Part shown: piece by piece, positions 1-7,641 of the stretch
Layout of the letters: every line of letters begins with the position of its first letter
How positions within the stretch are numbered: the first letter of the stretch is position 1
Assembly (NCBI GenBank): GCA_900541025.1
Contig: UQIL01000002.1
Coordinates: 70,830-134,829 of the forward strand
Reading direction: 5' to 3'
Length of the DNA stretch: 64,000 nt
From: an uncultured Collinsella sp.
GTDB lineage: Bacteria > Actinomycetota > Coriobacteriia > Coriobacteriales > Coriobacteriaceae
The notes under the pieces: model-generated
Databases searched by the model: none
What the model was told of the DNA's origin: nothing
What the model saw: the letters and a program-made list of their open reading frames with translations, nothing else
Program-made: the position numbers and the translations under genes

Positions 1-2
1 AG

Positions 3-179
3 ACATCGATGATCGTCAAGTGCAATCGCAAGCAGAAGTTCTCTACTCGTGAGTACACGCGCTGCCAGCGCTGCGGCCGTCCGCACTCTGTGTACCGCAA
101 GTTCGGCCTGTGCCGTGTCTGCTTCCGCGAGCTTGCACTCAAGGGCGAGCTTCCCGGCGTTAAGAAGGCCAGCTGGTAA
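3..179 (+). CDS. rpsN: 30S ribosomal protein uS14, zinc type (start lies before the window)
   Basis: The frame is open from the window edge and ends with the usual S14 tail GVKKASW. About three N-terminal residues are missing, judged from the 61-residue length of the short zinc-type S14. The zinc ribbon is visible as CQRCGRP followed by CRVC, the four-cysteine pattern of the C+ form. The protein binds 16S rRNA in the small-subunit head. Its place just before rpsH matches the standard spc operon order, where rplE would lie outside the window. A spacer of about 120 nt follows before rpsH, longer than the other gaps in this operon. Confidence 0.95.
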   Translation, partial: TSMIVKCNRKQKFSTREYTRCQRCGRPHSVYRKFGLCRVCFRELALKGELPGVKKASW

Positions 180-298
180 GTCACTACCAGCGTTTCAAGC
201 ATCAGTTTGGAACAGGGAAAACGCGCTAAAAAGGCTTTGCCGTTAAGGGCGGCGAAGAACCAAGAGCACGTGTTCATCAAGAACGAAGGAGAATCTGT

Positions 299-697
299 AT
301 GAACCTTACAGACCCGATCGCAGATATGCTTACGCGCATCCGTAACGCTAACTCTGTGAACAAGGCCACGGTCTCCATGCCGAGCAGCAAGAAGCTCGTC
401 GAGATCGCTCGTGTTCTGCACGAGGAGGGCTACATCGAGGGCTACGATGTCGAGGACACCGTTCCCCAGAAGACTCTGCACATCACGCTTAAGTATGGTC
501 CCAAGAAGGCTAAGGTCATCAACGGCATCCGCCGCATTTCCAAGCCGGGCCTGCGTAAGTACACCGGCGTTGCCGACATGCCCCGCGTCCGCGGTGGCCT
601 TGGTACCGCCATTATTTCCACCAGCCATGGCGTCATGACCGACCGCGATGCTCGCAAGCACAACGTCGGCGGCGAGATCATCGCTTACGTCTGGTAA
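299..697 (+). CDS. rpsH: 30S ribosomal protein uS8
   Basis: This 132-residue protein has the full S8 length and starts MNLTDPIADMLTRIRNAN, the highly conserved S8 opening. The C-terminal half keeps the family signature around STSHGVMTDRDAR and ends in EIIAYVW. S8 binds the central domain of 16S rRNA and in many bacteria represses translation of the spc operon. The start is an ATG preceded by an AAGGAG site about 8 nt upstream. The gene sits between rpsN and rplF as usual. Confidence 0.97.
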   Translation: MNLTDPIADMLTRIRNANSVNKATVSMPSSKKLVEIARVLHEEGYIEGYDVEDTVPQKTLHITLKYGPKKAKVINGIRRISKPGLRKYTGVADMPRVRGGLGTAIISTSHGVMTDRDARKHNVGGEIIAYVW

Positions 698-730
698 TTC
701 GCTCGGTAGGTAGAAGGAAAGGAGATCACC

Positions 731-1267
731 GTGTCTCGTATCGGTAATAAGCCTGTCCAGATTCCCGCCGGAGTCGAAGTGGCAGTCAACGGCAACAACG
801 TTGTCGTCAAGGGCCCCAAGGGCCAGCTCGAGCTCGATGTCTTTGAGAAGCTCGCTATCAACGTCGAGGACAACGTCCTCACCGTTTCCCGTCCCGACGA
901 CGAGCGTGAGACCCGTGCCCGCCACGGCCTCACCCGCGCCCTCATCCACAACATGGTTGTTGGCGTTTCCGAGGGCTTCGAGAAGAAGCTCGAGCTCGCC
1001 GGCGTCGGTTACCGCGTGCAGCAGAAGGGCAAGAACCTCGAGTTCTCCCTGGGCTTCTCGCACCCCGTGATCGTCGAGGCTCCCGAGGGCATCACCTTCG
1101 AGGTTCCCGACAACACCCACGTGAACGTCAAGGGTATCAACAAGCAGCAGGTCGGTCAGATCGCCGCTGAGATCCGCGGCCATCGTCCTCCCGAGCCTTA
1201 CAAGGGCAAGGGTATCCACTACGTTGGCGAGCACATCCGCCGCAAGCTGGGTAAGGCCGCCAAGTAG
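731..1267 (+). CDS. rplF: 50S ribosomal protein uL6
   Basis: The 178-residue product starts MSRIGNKPVQIPAGVEV, the standard L6 opening. The conserved C-terminal signature RPPEPYKGKGIHY lies near residues 150-165, followed by a basic tail. L6 has two related alpha/beta domains and sits near the factor-binding region of the large subunit. The start codon is GTG, supported by AAAGGAGATCACC just upstream. A gap of about 75 nt before rplR contains a short imperfect hairpin (AGCACC...GGTGCT) but no T-run. Confidence 0.97.
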   Translation: MSRIGNKPVQIPAGVEVAVNGNNVVVKGPKGQLELDVFEKLAINVEDNVLTVSRPDDERETRARHGLTRALIHNMVVGVSEGFEKKLELAGVGYRVQQKGKNLEFSLGFSHPVIVEAPEGITFEVPDNTHVNVKGINKQQVGQIAAEIRGHRPPEPYKGKGIHYVGEHIRRKLGKAAK

Positions 1268-1342
1268 TCGTAACCGACTCACTCGCATAAGACCAGCACC
1301 CCGTCAGGTGCTGGCAAGATCAACCTTTTTAGGAGTTTACGT

Positions 1343-1711
1343 ATGAACAAGCATAAGGCGAAGCTGGAAGGCCTCAAGCGTCGTCAGCGTCGTGTTCGCG
1401 GCAAGGTCTCGGGTACCTCCGAGCGTCCGCGTCTTCGCGTGACCCGTACTAACGCCAACATCTATGCCCAGATCATCGACGACAGCAAGGGCTCCAGCCT
1501 GACGCTCGTCTCTGCCTCGACCCTCGAGGCCGAGTTCAAGGGCACCCACACCTCGAACAAGGAGGCTGCGGAGAAGGTCGGTCAGCTCGTTGGCAAGCGC
1601 GCCATCGAGGCCGGCATCACCAAGGTCGCCTTCGATCGCGGTGGCCGTATCTACCATGGCCGCGTCAAGGCCCTCGCCGACGGCGCTCGTGCCGCCGGTC
1701 TCGAGTTCTAG
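1343..1711 (+). CDS. rplR: 50S ribosomal protein uL18
   Basis: This 122-residue protein has the basic N-terminus (KRRQRRVRGKVSG) and the RPRLRVTRTNANIYAQIIDD segment typical of bacterial L18. The C-terminus keeps the AFDRGGRIYHGRVKALADGAR signature in outline. L18 binds 5S rRNA with L5 and L25. The ATG is preceded by AGGAG. The stop is only 14 nt before rpsE, so the two are transcribed together. Confidence 0.97.
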   Translation: MNKHKAKLEGLKRRQRRVRGKVSGTSERPRLRVTRTNANIYAQIIDDSKGSSLTLVSASTLEAEFKGTHTSNKEAAEKVGQLVGKRAIEAGITKVAFDRGGRIYHGRVKALADGARAAGLEF

Positions 1712-1725
1712 GAGGTATGTAGCAC

Positions 1726-2250
1726 ATGGCTCGTAATCAGAAGCAGCAGCGCGAGGCCTCCGAGTTCGAGGAGCGCGTCGTTTACATCAACCGCGTGTCG
1801 AAGACCGTCAAGGGTGGTCGTCGCATGAGCCTCGTCGCTCTCGTCGTCGTTGGCGACGGCAAGGGCAACGTCGGCGTTGGCATGGGCAAGTCCGCTGAGG
1901 TGCCCATGGCCATCTCCAAGGCATCTCTCGATGCCAAGAAGAACATGTTCCACGTGCCGGTGACCGAGCAGGGCACCATCCCGCACGAGGTTCTCGGCCA
2001 CTTTGGTGCCGGCCGCATCATCATCAAGCCCGCTGTCGAGGGTACCGGCGTTATCGCCGGCGGCGCTGTGCGTCCCCTCTTTGAGCTTGCTGGCATCAAG
2101 AACGTCCTGTCCAAGTCCCTCGGTACCGACAACGGCCTCAACATCATCAAGGCTGCCGTCGAGGGCCTCAAGGAGCTCTCCAGCCCTGAGGACGTCGCGG
2201 CTCGCCGTGGCCTGACGGTCTCTGAGATGTTCGTCGGTAAGGAGAACTAA
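1726..2250 (+). CDS. rpsE: 30S ribosomal protein uS5
   Basis: The 174-residue protein contains the double-stranded RNA-binding fold opening with EERVVYINRVSKTVKGGRR at about residues 15-33. The second half has the S5 signature around GTIPHEVLGHFGAGRI. S5 helps guard decoding accuracy at the mRNA entry side of the small subunit. GGAGGT lies ahead of the ATG. It is followed by rpmD after only 2 nt. Confidence 0.97.
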   Translation: MARNQKQQREASEFEERVVYINRVSKTVKGGRRMSLVALVVVGDGKGNVGVGMGKSAEVPMAISKASLDAKKNMFHVPVTEQGTIPHEVLGHFGAGRIIIKPAVEGTGVIAGGAVRPLFELAGIKNVLSKSLGTDNGLNIIKAAVEGLKELSSPEDVAARRGLTVSEMFVGKEN

Positions 2251-2252
2251 GC

Positions 2253-2435
2253 ATGGCTGACACCATCAAGATCAAGCAGGTCCGCAGCACCAACGGTTGC
2301 AAGCAGGACCAGGTCCGTACTGTCCGTGCCCTCGGTCTCCACAGGATCCGCGAGGTTCGCGAGATTGCTGACAACGAGTCCGTCCGCGGCATGATCTTCA
2401 AGGTCAAGCACCTTGTCGAGATTGTAGAGGAGTAG
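2253..2435 (+). CDS. rpmD: 50S ribosomal protein uL30
   Basis: A 60-residue protein of the short bacterial L30 form. It contains IKIKQVRSTNGCKQDQ and the conserved LGLHRIREVREIADN block. L30 is a small beta-alpha-beta protein of the large subunit. Gene position between rpsE and rplO is the usual one. The start overlaps the end of rpsE in the sense that the ribosome-binding site (AAGGAGAA) lies within the last codons of rpsE. Confidence 0.97.
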   Translation: MADTIKIKQVRSTNGCKQDQVRTVRALGLHRIREVREIADNESVRGMIFKVKHLVEIVEE

Positions 2436-2438
2436 CAA

Positions 2439-2888
2439 ATGCAGCTTCACGATCTTACTCCCGCGCCCGGTTCCACCAAGAACCGCAAGCGCGTCGGCCG
2501 TGGCAATTCTTCGGGTCACGGCACCACTTCTGGCCGCGGTCAGAAGGGCCAGGGTTCCCGCTCTGGCGGCACCAAGGGTGCCGGCTTCGAGGGTGGCCAG
2601 ACTCCGCTGGCCATGCGCCTGCCCAAGCTTCCGGGCTTCCGCAACCCCCGTCGTATCGAGTACACCGCTGTTAACGTTGAGCGTCTCGAGCGCAAGTTCG
2701 AGGACGGCGCTGTGATCGACGGTGCCGCTCTTAAGGCCGCTCGCATCACCAAGAGCGAGTTCGAGCCCGTCAAGGTGCTCGGCAATGGTGAGCTCACCAA
2801 GAAGTTCACGGTCAAGGTCGACAAGGTCAGCGCTTCTGCGCAGGCCAAGATCGAGGCCGCCGGCGGAAAGGTCGAGCTGCCGTGCTAA
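2439..2888 (+). CDS. rplO: 50S ribosomal protein uL15
   Basis: The 149-residue protein opens with MQLHDLTPAPGSTKNRKRVG and has the long glycine/arginine-rich N-terminal extension (GRGNSSGHGTTSGRGQKGQG) that threads into 23S rRNA. The globular C-terminal half ends near KIEAAGGKVELPC. It starts 3 nt after rpmD and its last 7 nt overlap the GTG start of secY, suggesting translational coupling. Confidence 0.97.
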   Translation: MQLHDLTPAPGSTKNRKRVGRGNSSGHGTTSGRGQKGQGSRSGGTKGAGFEGGQTPLAMRLPKLPGFRNPRRIEYTAVNVERLERKFEDGAVIDGAALKAARITKSEFEPVKVLGNGELTKKFTVKVDKVSASAQAKIEAAGGKVELPC

Positions 2889-4168
2889 ATGGTCTTAAGA
2901 ATGCTTTCCGCATCAAAGAATTGCGCGAAAAGATTCTTTTTACCATAGCTATGCTCGTCGTGTACCGCATTGGTGCGCACGTTCCTGTGCCCGGCATTCC
3001 CTTCCAGGGGATGCTGGGCCTTTTCTCGACCGATAACAATTCGGTCGCCGCAGGTGCTATGGCCCTCCTGAATCTTTTCTCTGGCGGCGCGTTGAGCTAT
3101 GTGTCGGTGTTTTCGCTGGGCATCATGCCTTACATCACCAGCTCGATCATCCTCCAGATGCTCCAGGCCGTCGTGCCTTCCCTGCATGAGCTTGCCCGCG
3201 AGGGCGAGGTCGGTCAGACCAAGATTACGCAGTATTCGCGTTACCTCACCCTGGCTCTGGCAATCCTCAACTCCGTGGGTTACCTCTTCCTCTTTAAGAG
3301 CTTCGGCATCAGCTTCAATGGCGCCGGCGCTCCCGAGATCATCTTCGACCTCATGATCGTCGGTACGCTCACCGCGGGCGCCATGCTGATCATGTGGATT
3401 GGTGAGCTCATCACCCAGCGCGGTATCGGCAATGGCATGTCGCTGATCATCTTCGCGAACATCATGGCCGGTCTGCCGCAGGCTATCTTCTCCAGCACCG
3501 AGGGCAATGCCGGTGGCATCATCACCATGGTGATCATCTGCGCCATCATCCTGCTGGTTATCCCGCTGATTGTTTTCCTTGAGCGCGGCCAGCGCCGCAT
3601 CCCGGTCTCCTACGCTAAGCGCGTCGTGGGCCGTCGCATGATGGGTGGCCAGACCACCTACCTGCCCATCAAGGTCAACACCGCGGGTGTCGTGCCGATC
3701 ATCTTCGCTTCGGCGCTGCTGTACTTCCCGGCTCAGATTGCCGTGTTCTTCCCCGGCATCGGCTGGATTCAGGCAGTTGCCTCCGCGCTTTCGACCGGTT
3801 GGCTCAACTGGGTGCTTAACGTTGTCCTCATCGTGTTCTTCGCGTACTTCTACACCTCCATGGTGTTCAACCCCGATGAAACGGCCGATAACCTTAAGAA
3901 GCAGGGCGGCTTTATTCCGGGCGTCCGTCCGGGTAGGGCTACCGCGGCCTACATCAAGAACGCGCTCAACAAGATCACGCTTCCCAGCGCTGTCTTTTTG
4001 GCGCTCATCGCCATCGTGCCTTCGATCATCTTCTCCTTCACGGGTAACCATCTGATCCAGGCATTTGGCGGCACGTCCATCCTCATCATGGTCGGCGTCG
4101 TGCTCGACACGGTCGATAAGCTCGAAGGCCAGATCAAGATGTATGATTACGATGGATTCTTTAAATAG
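2882..4168 (+). CDS. secY: Protein translocase channel subunit SecY
   Basis: A 428-residue integral membrane protein with about ten hydrophobic segments, the full SecY length. The N-terminus (NAFRIKELREKILFTI) and the plug/TM2 region (PYITSSIILQML) are canonical, as are the cytoplasmic loop RGQRRIPVSYAKR and GGQTTYLPIKVN. SecY forms the pore through which SecA, also encoded in this window, pushes unfolded proteins. It starts with GTG and overlaps rplO by 7 nt. The adk ribosome-binding site follows directly after the stop. Confidence 0.97.
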   Translation: MLNGLKNAFRIKELREKILFTIAMLVVYRIGAHVPVPGIPFQGMLGLFSTDNNSVAAGAMALLNLFSGGALSYVSVFSLGIMPYITSSIILQMLQAVVPSLHELAREGEVGQTKITQYSRYLTLALAILNSVGYLFLFKSFGISFNGAGAPEIIFDLMIVGTLTAGAMLIMWIGELITQRGIGNGMSLIIFANIMAGLPQAIFSSTEGNAGGIITMVIICAIILLVIPLIVFLERGQRRIPVSYAKRVVGRRMMGGQTTYLPIKVNTAGVVPIIFASALLYFPAQIAVFFPGIGWIQAVASALSTGWLNWVLNVVLIVFFAYFYTSMVFNPDETADNLKKQGGFIPGVRPGRATAAYIKNALNKITLPSAVFLALIAIVPSIIFSFTGNHLIQAFGGTSILIMVGVVLDTVDKLEGQIKMYDYDGFFK

Positions 4169-4186
4169 GCTAGAGGAGGATTGCTC

Positions 4187-4813
4187 ATGAACCTCGTATT
4201 GCTCGGAGCTCCGGGTGCCGGTAAGGGCACCGTCGCACAGGAGCTCGTCGCCGAGTTTGGCGTCGCCCACATTTCCACGGGCGACCTGCTGCGTGCTGCC
4301 GTCAAGGGTGGCACCGAGCTTGGTATTCAGGCTAAGAAGTACATGGACGCTGGCGAGCTCGTTCCCGACCAGCTCGTGATCGACCTTGTCAAGGAGCGCC
4401 TTGCCGCCGATGACGCCCAGCAGGGCTTCATCCTCGACGGCTTCCCGCGCAACACCGCCCAGGCTGTGACGCTCGATTCCGAGCTCTCCGCCATGGGTCG
4501 CGAGATCGACTGCGCCCTTCTGGTCGATGTGGCCCCCGAGGTCATTATCGATCGTCTGTCTTCGCGTCGCACCTGCCGCGCATGCGGTTACACCGGCACC
4601 GCTGCCGATGCTACCTGCCCCAAGTGTGGCGGCGAGATGTATCAGCGCGACGACGACAAGCCCGAGACCATCAAGAACCGTCTCGACGTCTACGAGAAGT
4701 CCACGAGCCCGCTCGTCGACTACTATCGTGGCCAGGGTCTGCTCAAGTCGGTCAACGGTGACCAGGCTCGCGAGACCGTGTACGGGGATGTCAAAGAGGC
4801 TCTCGGTCTATGA
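4187..4813 (+). CDS. adk: Adenylate kinase
   Basis: The 208-residue enzyme converts ATP plus AMP into two ADP. The P-loop GAPGAGKGT is at residues 7-15 and the AMP-binding segment STGDLLRAA follows. The LID carries four cysteines at about residues 130, 133, 144 and 147, a structural zinc site as in Gram-positive adenylate kinases. ATG at 4187 is chosen over the upstream in-frame TTG because AGGAGGA ends 6 nt before it. The stop TGA overlaps the map start as ATGA. It is the only TGA stop among the complete genes of this window. Confidence 0.96.
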   Translation: MNLVLLGAPGAGKGTVAQELVAEFGVAHISTGDLLRAAVKGGTELGIQAKKYMDAGELVPDQLVIDLVKERLAADDAQQGFILDGFPRNTAQAVTLDSELSAMGREIDCALLVDVAPEVIIDRLSSRRTCRACGYTGTAADATCPKCGGEMYQRDDDKPETIKNRLDVYEKSTSPLVDYYRGQGLLKSVNGDQARETVYGDVKEALGL

Positions 4814-5598
4814 TCAAGATTAAGTCTGCAACGCAAATCGAGCAGATGAAGAAGGCAGGAGCGCTATCTAAGATGGCGCTCCGCCACGTTGGAGCCATGG
4901 TGCGCCCCGGCGTTTCCACCTTTGAGCTCGATCAGCTCGCGGAGCAGATTATCCGCATGCATGGCGGCACCCCGGCCTTTAAGGGTTACGGCGGGTTCCC
5001 GGGGACCATTTGCGCATCGATCAACGATGCCGTGGTCCACGGTATTCCCAACCCCGACATGATCCTGCGCGATGGCGATATCATCTCCATCGATACGGGA
5101 GCCGTTGTCGACGGTTGGGTCGGCGATAACGCTTGGACGTTTTTCGTCGGCACCCCCACGCCCGAAGCCAAGGCTTTGTGCGAGGTCACGCGCGATTGCC
5201 TTAAGACAGCCATCGAGCAGGCTGTTCCCGGTAACCATATCGGGGACGTCGGTTATGCCGTTCAGTCCCTCGCCGAGTCTCACGGTTACGGTGTGCTTCG
5301 TGATTATGTAGGCCATGGCATTGGCCGCGTGATGCACGAGGACCCCAACGTTCCTAACTATGGAAAGAAGGGGAGGGGCGTTCGCCTCCAGGCCGGCATG
5401 GTCATTGCCATCGAGCCGATGGTTACGATGGGTTCCAACCATGTGAGCACGGGCTCCGACGGTTGGATTGTTACGACCAACGATCACCTGCCCGCCGCGC
5501 ACTACGAGAACACCGTCGCCATTACCAATGACGGTCCGGTGATTCTCACCACGGATGCCCAAGGTGCTTGGTGCTCCCTCCAAGGCGGAGAAATGTAA
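4810..5598 (+). CDS. map: Methionine aminopeptidase, type I
   Basis: A 262-residue enzyme that removes the initiator methionine from nascent proteins. The metal-binding residues expected for type I MetAP are present: the two aspartates in SIDTGAVVDGWVGDNAW, the histidine in GHGIGRVMHEDP, the glutamate in AIEPMV and the glutamate in HYENTVAI. It lacks an N-terminal SH3-like extension. It overlaps adk by 4 nt and is followed by a 100-nt gap with a likely new promoter before infA. Confidence 0.96.
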   Translation: MIKIKSATQIEQMKKAGALSKMALRHVGAMVRPGVSTFELDQLAEQIIRMHGGTPAFKGYGGFPGTICASINDAVVHGIPNPDMILRDGDIISIDTGAVVDGWVGDNAWTFFVGTPTPEAKALCEVTRDCLKTAIEQAVPGNHIGDVGYAVQSLAESHGYGVLRDYVGHGIGRVMHEDPNVPNYGKKGRGVRLQAGMVIAIEPMVTMGSNHVSTGSDGWIVTTNDHLPAAHYENTVAITNDGPVILTTDAQGAWCSLQGGEM

Positions 5599-5634
5599 CA
5601 AGTTCCATTTAGTTGTGGAGCCATTACGAAGTTA

Positions 5635-5663
5635 TTACGATGCGTGCATACGTGTTGTAGAAT
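5635..5663 (+). promoter_or_regulatory. Candidate promoter for infA and the alpha operon
   Basis: TTACGA and TAGAAT are separated by 17 nt, about 40 nt upstream of the infA start. The -10 box matches the consensus at five of six positions while the -35 is weak. The gap between map and infA is the first sizeable one after rplR, which makes an internal promoter plausible. Confidence 0.35.
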
Positions 5664-5702
5664 ACTCAATCGCTGTCGTTTTCTAGAGAAAGATGATTGC
5701 TT

Positions 5703-5921
5703 GTGAAGAAGGAAGACGCAATTGAGCTCGAGGGTACGGTAAAGGAACCGTTGCCCAACGCCATGTTTAAGGTCGAGCTCGAGAACGGTCATTCGGTTCT
5801 GTGCAACATTTCTGGCAAGATCCGAATGAATTACATCCGTATTCTCCCCGGTGACAGGGTTGTCGTGGAGCTTTCCCCGTACGACCTGACCCGCGGCCGC
5901 ATCACCTATCGCTACAAATAG
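5703..5921 (+). CDS. infA: Translation initiation factor IF-1
   Basis: With the GTG start at 5703 the product is 72 residues, the normal IF-1 length, beginning MKKEDAIELEGTVKEPLPN. It is a single S1/OB fold with the conserved GHSVLCNISGKIRMNYIRI and DLTRGRITYRYK blocks. It binds the ribosomal A site during initiation. An in-frame TTG two codons upstream is possible but would give an unusual extension. The Shine-Dalgarno sequence is poor (GAGAAAG about 12 nt upstream). Confidence 0.95.
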   Translation: MKKEDAIELEGTVKEPLPNAMFKVELENGHSVLCNISGKIRMNYIRILPGDRVVVELSPYDLTRGRITYRYK

Positions 5922-5932
5922 CGGCACGCATA

Positions 5933-5988
5933 CACGCACTCCATTTCCGACTGCAGGCTTAGCTCAACCTACGGTCGGATTGTGTGTG
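5933..5988 (+). ncRNA. Possible structured spacer RNA between infA and rpmJ
   Basis: The 150-nt gap between infA and rpmJ contains a two-level stem. An inner TCCGAC/GTCGGA pair spans 5946-5979, with AGG/CCT inside it. An outer CACGCAC/GTGTGTG pair spans 5933-5988 with one mismatch. There is no T-run, so it is not a simple terminator. A ribosomal-protein leader (for example for S4 or S13) is one possible reading, but no known consensus was recognised. Confidence 0.3.
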
Positions 5989-6071
5989 AAGACCAGCCAT
6001 AGTTTTAAACGCCTGCGGCTGGGCGAGTAGATAGTAGGGAAGTAGTTTGAGCGCTACCGAAAGGAAGAACG

Positions 6072-6185
6072 ATGAAGGTACGTCCTTCGGTCAAGAAGAT
6101 GTGCGATAAGTGCAAAATCATTAGGCGCCATGGCAAGGTCCTCGTCATTTGCGAGAACCCCCGTCATAAGCAGCGTCAGGGTTAA
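6072..6185 (+). CDS. rpmJ: 50S ribosomal protein bL36
   Basis: A 37-residue protein, exact L36 length, starting MKVRPSVKKMCDKCKI. The zinc ligands of the C+ form are visible as cysteines 11, 14 and 27 with His32 in ENPRHKQRQG. L36 stabilises rRNA near the base of the large subunit. GAAAGGAAG precedes the ATG. It lies between infA and rpsM in the standard alpha-operon order. Confidence 0.96.
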   Translation: MKVRPSVKKMCDKCKIIRRHGKVLVICENPRHKQRQG

Positions 6186-6199
6186 GAGAGGAGACTACG

Positions 6200-6574
6200 T
6201 TGGCCCGTATTAATGGTGTCGACCTCCCGCGTGAGAAGCGCGTTGAGATCGGTCTGACCTACATTTACGGCATCGGCCGCACCACTGCGACGAAGATTTG
6301 CGTCGAGTGCAACGTTAACGTGGATACGCGCGTTAAGGACCTCACCGAGGATGAGGTTAACGCCATCCGCGATTATATCGATAAGAACCAGATCATGGTT
6401 GAGGGCGACCTCCGCCGTGAGCGCAACCAGAACGTCAAGCGCCTTATGGACATCGGCTGCAACCGCGGCCTTCGTCACCGCAAGGGCCTCCCGGTCCGCG
6501 GCCAGCGCACCCACACTAACGCTCGTACCCGCAAGGGCCCGAAGCGTCAGATCGGTGCTAAGAAGAAGAAATAA
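6200..6574 (+). CDS. rpsM: 30S ribosomal protein uS13
   Basis: The 124-residue protein begins MARINGVDLPREKRVEIGLT and keeps the helix-hairpin-helix region YIYGIGRTTA near residue 22. The C-terminal signature GLRHRKGLPVRGQRTHTNAR and a lysine-rich tail are intact. S13 contacts the P-site tRNA and forms bridges to the large subunit. It uses a TTG start with GAGAGGAG upstream, 14 nt after rpmJ. Confidence 0.96.
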   Translation: MARINGVDLPREKRVEIGLTYIYGIGRTTATKICVECNVNVDTRVKDLTEDEVNAIRDYIDKNQIMVEGDLRRERNQNVKRLMDIGCNRGLRHRKGLPVRGQRTHTNARTRKGPKRQIGAKKKK

Positions 6575-6588
6575 GGAGCGCTAGATAG

Positions 6589-6993
6589 ATGGCTACTGCT
6601 AAGAAGAACGTTCGCGCTGCCCGTCTGAAGCGCGCGGACCGTAAGAACATTTCCGTGGGCCAGGCTCACATTCGTTCTACGTTCAACAACACGATCGTTT
6701 CGATCACCGATCCCCAGGGCAACGTCATTTCCTGGAAGTCGGCTGGCCAGGTGGGCTTCAAGGGCTCCCGTAAGTCCACGCCGTTCGCTGCCCAGATGGC
6801 TGCCGAGGCTGCTGCCAAGCAGGCCATGGAGCACGGTATGAAGAAGGTTTCCGTCTTCGTCAAGGGCCCCGGCTCCGGTCGTGAGACCGCCATCCGCTCC
6901 CTCCAGGCTGCTGGCCTCGAGGTCTCGAGCATCCAGGACAAGACCCCCATTCCGCACAACGGCTGCCGCCCCAAGAAGCGTCGCCGCGTGTAA
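6589..6993 (+). CDS. rpsK: 30S ribosomal protein uS11
   Basis: A 134-residue protein of normal S11 length. It has the conserved HIRSTFNNTIVSITD block and ends with DKTPIPHNGCRPKKRRRV, the hallmark C-terminus. S11 lies on the platform and contacts mRNA near the E site. AAGGAG lies upstream of the ATG. It is spaced 14 nt after rpsM and 19 nt before rpsD. Confidence 0.97.
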   Translation: MATAKKNVRAARLKRADRKNISVGQAHIRSTFNNTIVSITDPQGNVISWKSAGQVGFKGSRKSTPFAAQMAAEAAAKQAMEHGMKKVSVFVKGPGSGRETAIRSLQAAGLEVSSIQDKTPIPHNGCRPKKRRRV

Positions 6994-7012
6994 CTGAAAG
7001 GATCGTATCAAT

Positions 7013-7609
7013 ATGGCAATCGACAGGACTCCTGTTCTTAAGCGCTGCCGTCAGCTCGGGATCGATCCCGCTGAGCTCGGTTACAGCAGCAAGAAGGAAT
7101 CTATCCGTCAGCCCAAGCGCCGTCGCAAGGAATCTGAGTACGGCATGCAGCTGCGCGAGAAGCAGAAGGTCAAGTTCATCTATGGCGTTCTGGAGAAGCA
7201 GTTCCACGGCTACTTCAACAAGGCCCGTAAGATGAACGGCGTCACCGGTGAGAACCTCATGATCATTCTTGAGTCTCGCCTCGACAACGTCGTCTTCCGT
7301 CTTGGCTTCGCCCGCACCCGCAAAGAGGCTCGTCAGTCCGTCCGTCACGGTCACTTCACCGTGAACGGCAAGCGCGTGGACATCCCGTCCTACCGCGTCA
7401 AGGCCGGCGACGTCGTCGCTGTCGGCGAGAAGTTCCGTGACCTCCTCCCCATCAAGGAGGCCCTGATTTCCTCCGAGCGCTTTGAGGTCCCTGGCTGGCT
7501 CGAGGTCGATATCGAGAAGCTGTCTGGTAACGTGCTCGCTCTGCCGACGCGTGAGCAGATCAGCGGTGATATCAACGAGCAGCTCATCGTCGAGCTCTAC
7601 TCTAAGTAG
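7013..7609 (+). CDS. rpsD: 30S ribosomal protein uS4
   Basis: A 198-residue S4 with an N-terminal helical domain and the S4 RNA-binding domain at about residues 88-150 (RLDNVVFRLGFARTRKEARQ). The N-terminus has a single cysteine (KRCRQLG) and lacks the cysteine cluster of zinc-containing S4, so it is a zinc-independent form. S4 is a primary 16S rRNA binder. It often represses the alpha operon, but no classic S4 leader was recognised here. Confidence 0.97.
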   Translation: MAIDRTPVLKRCRQLGIDPAELGYSSKKESIRQPKRRRKESEYGMQLREKQKVKFIYGVLEKQFHGYFNKARKMNGVTGENLMIILESRLDNVVFRLGFARTRKEARQSVRHGHFTVNGKRVDIPSYRVKAGDVVAVGEKFRDLLPIKEALISSERFEVPGWLEVDIEKLSGNVLALPTREQISGDINEQLIVELYSK

Positions 7610-7641
7610 TCCATCCGGGCTGCTGAGGCTGGAGGTAATAC

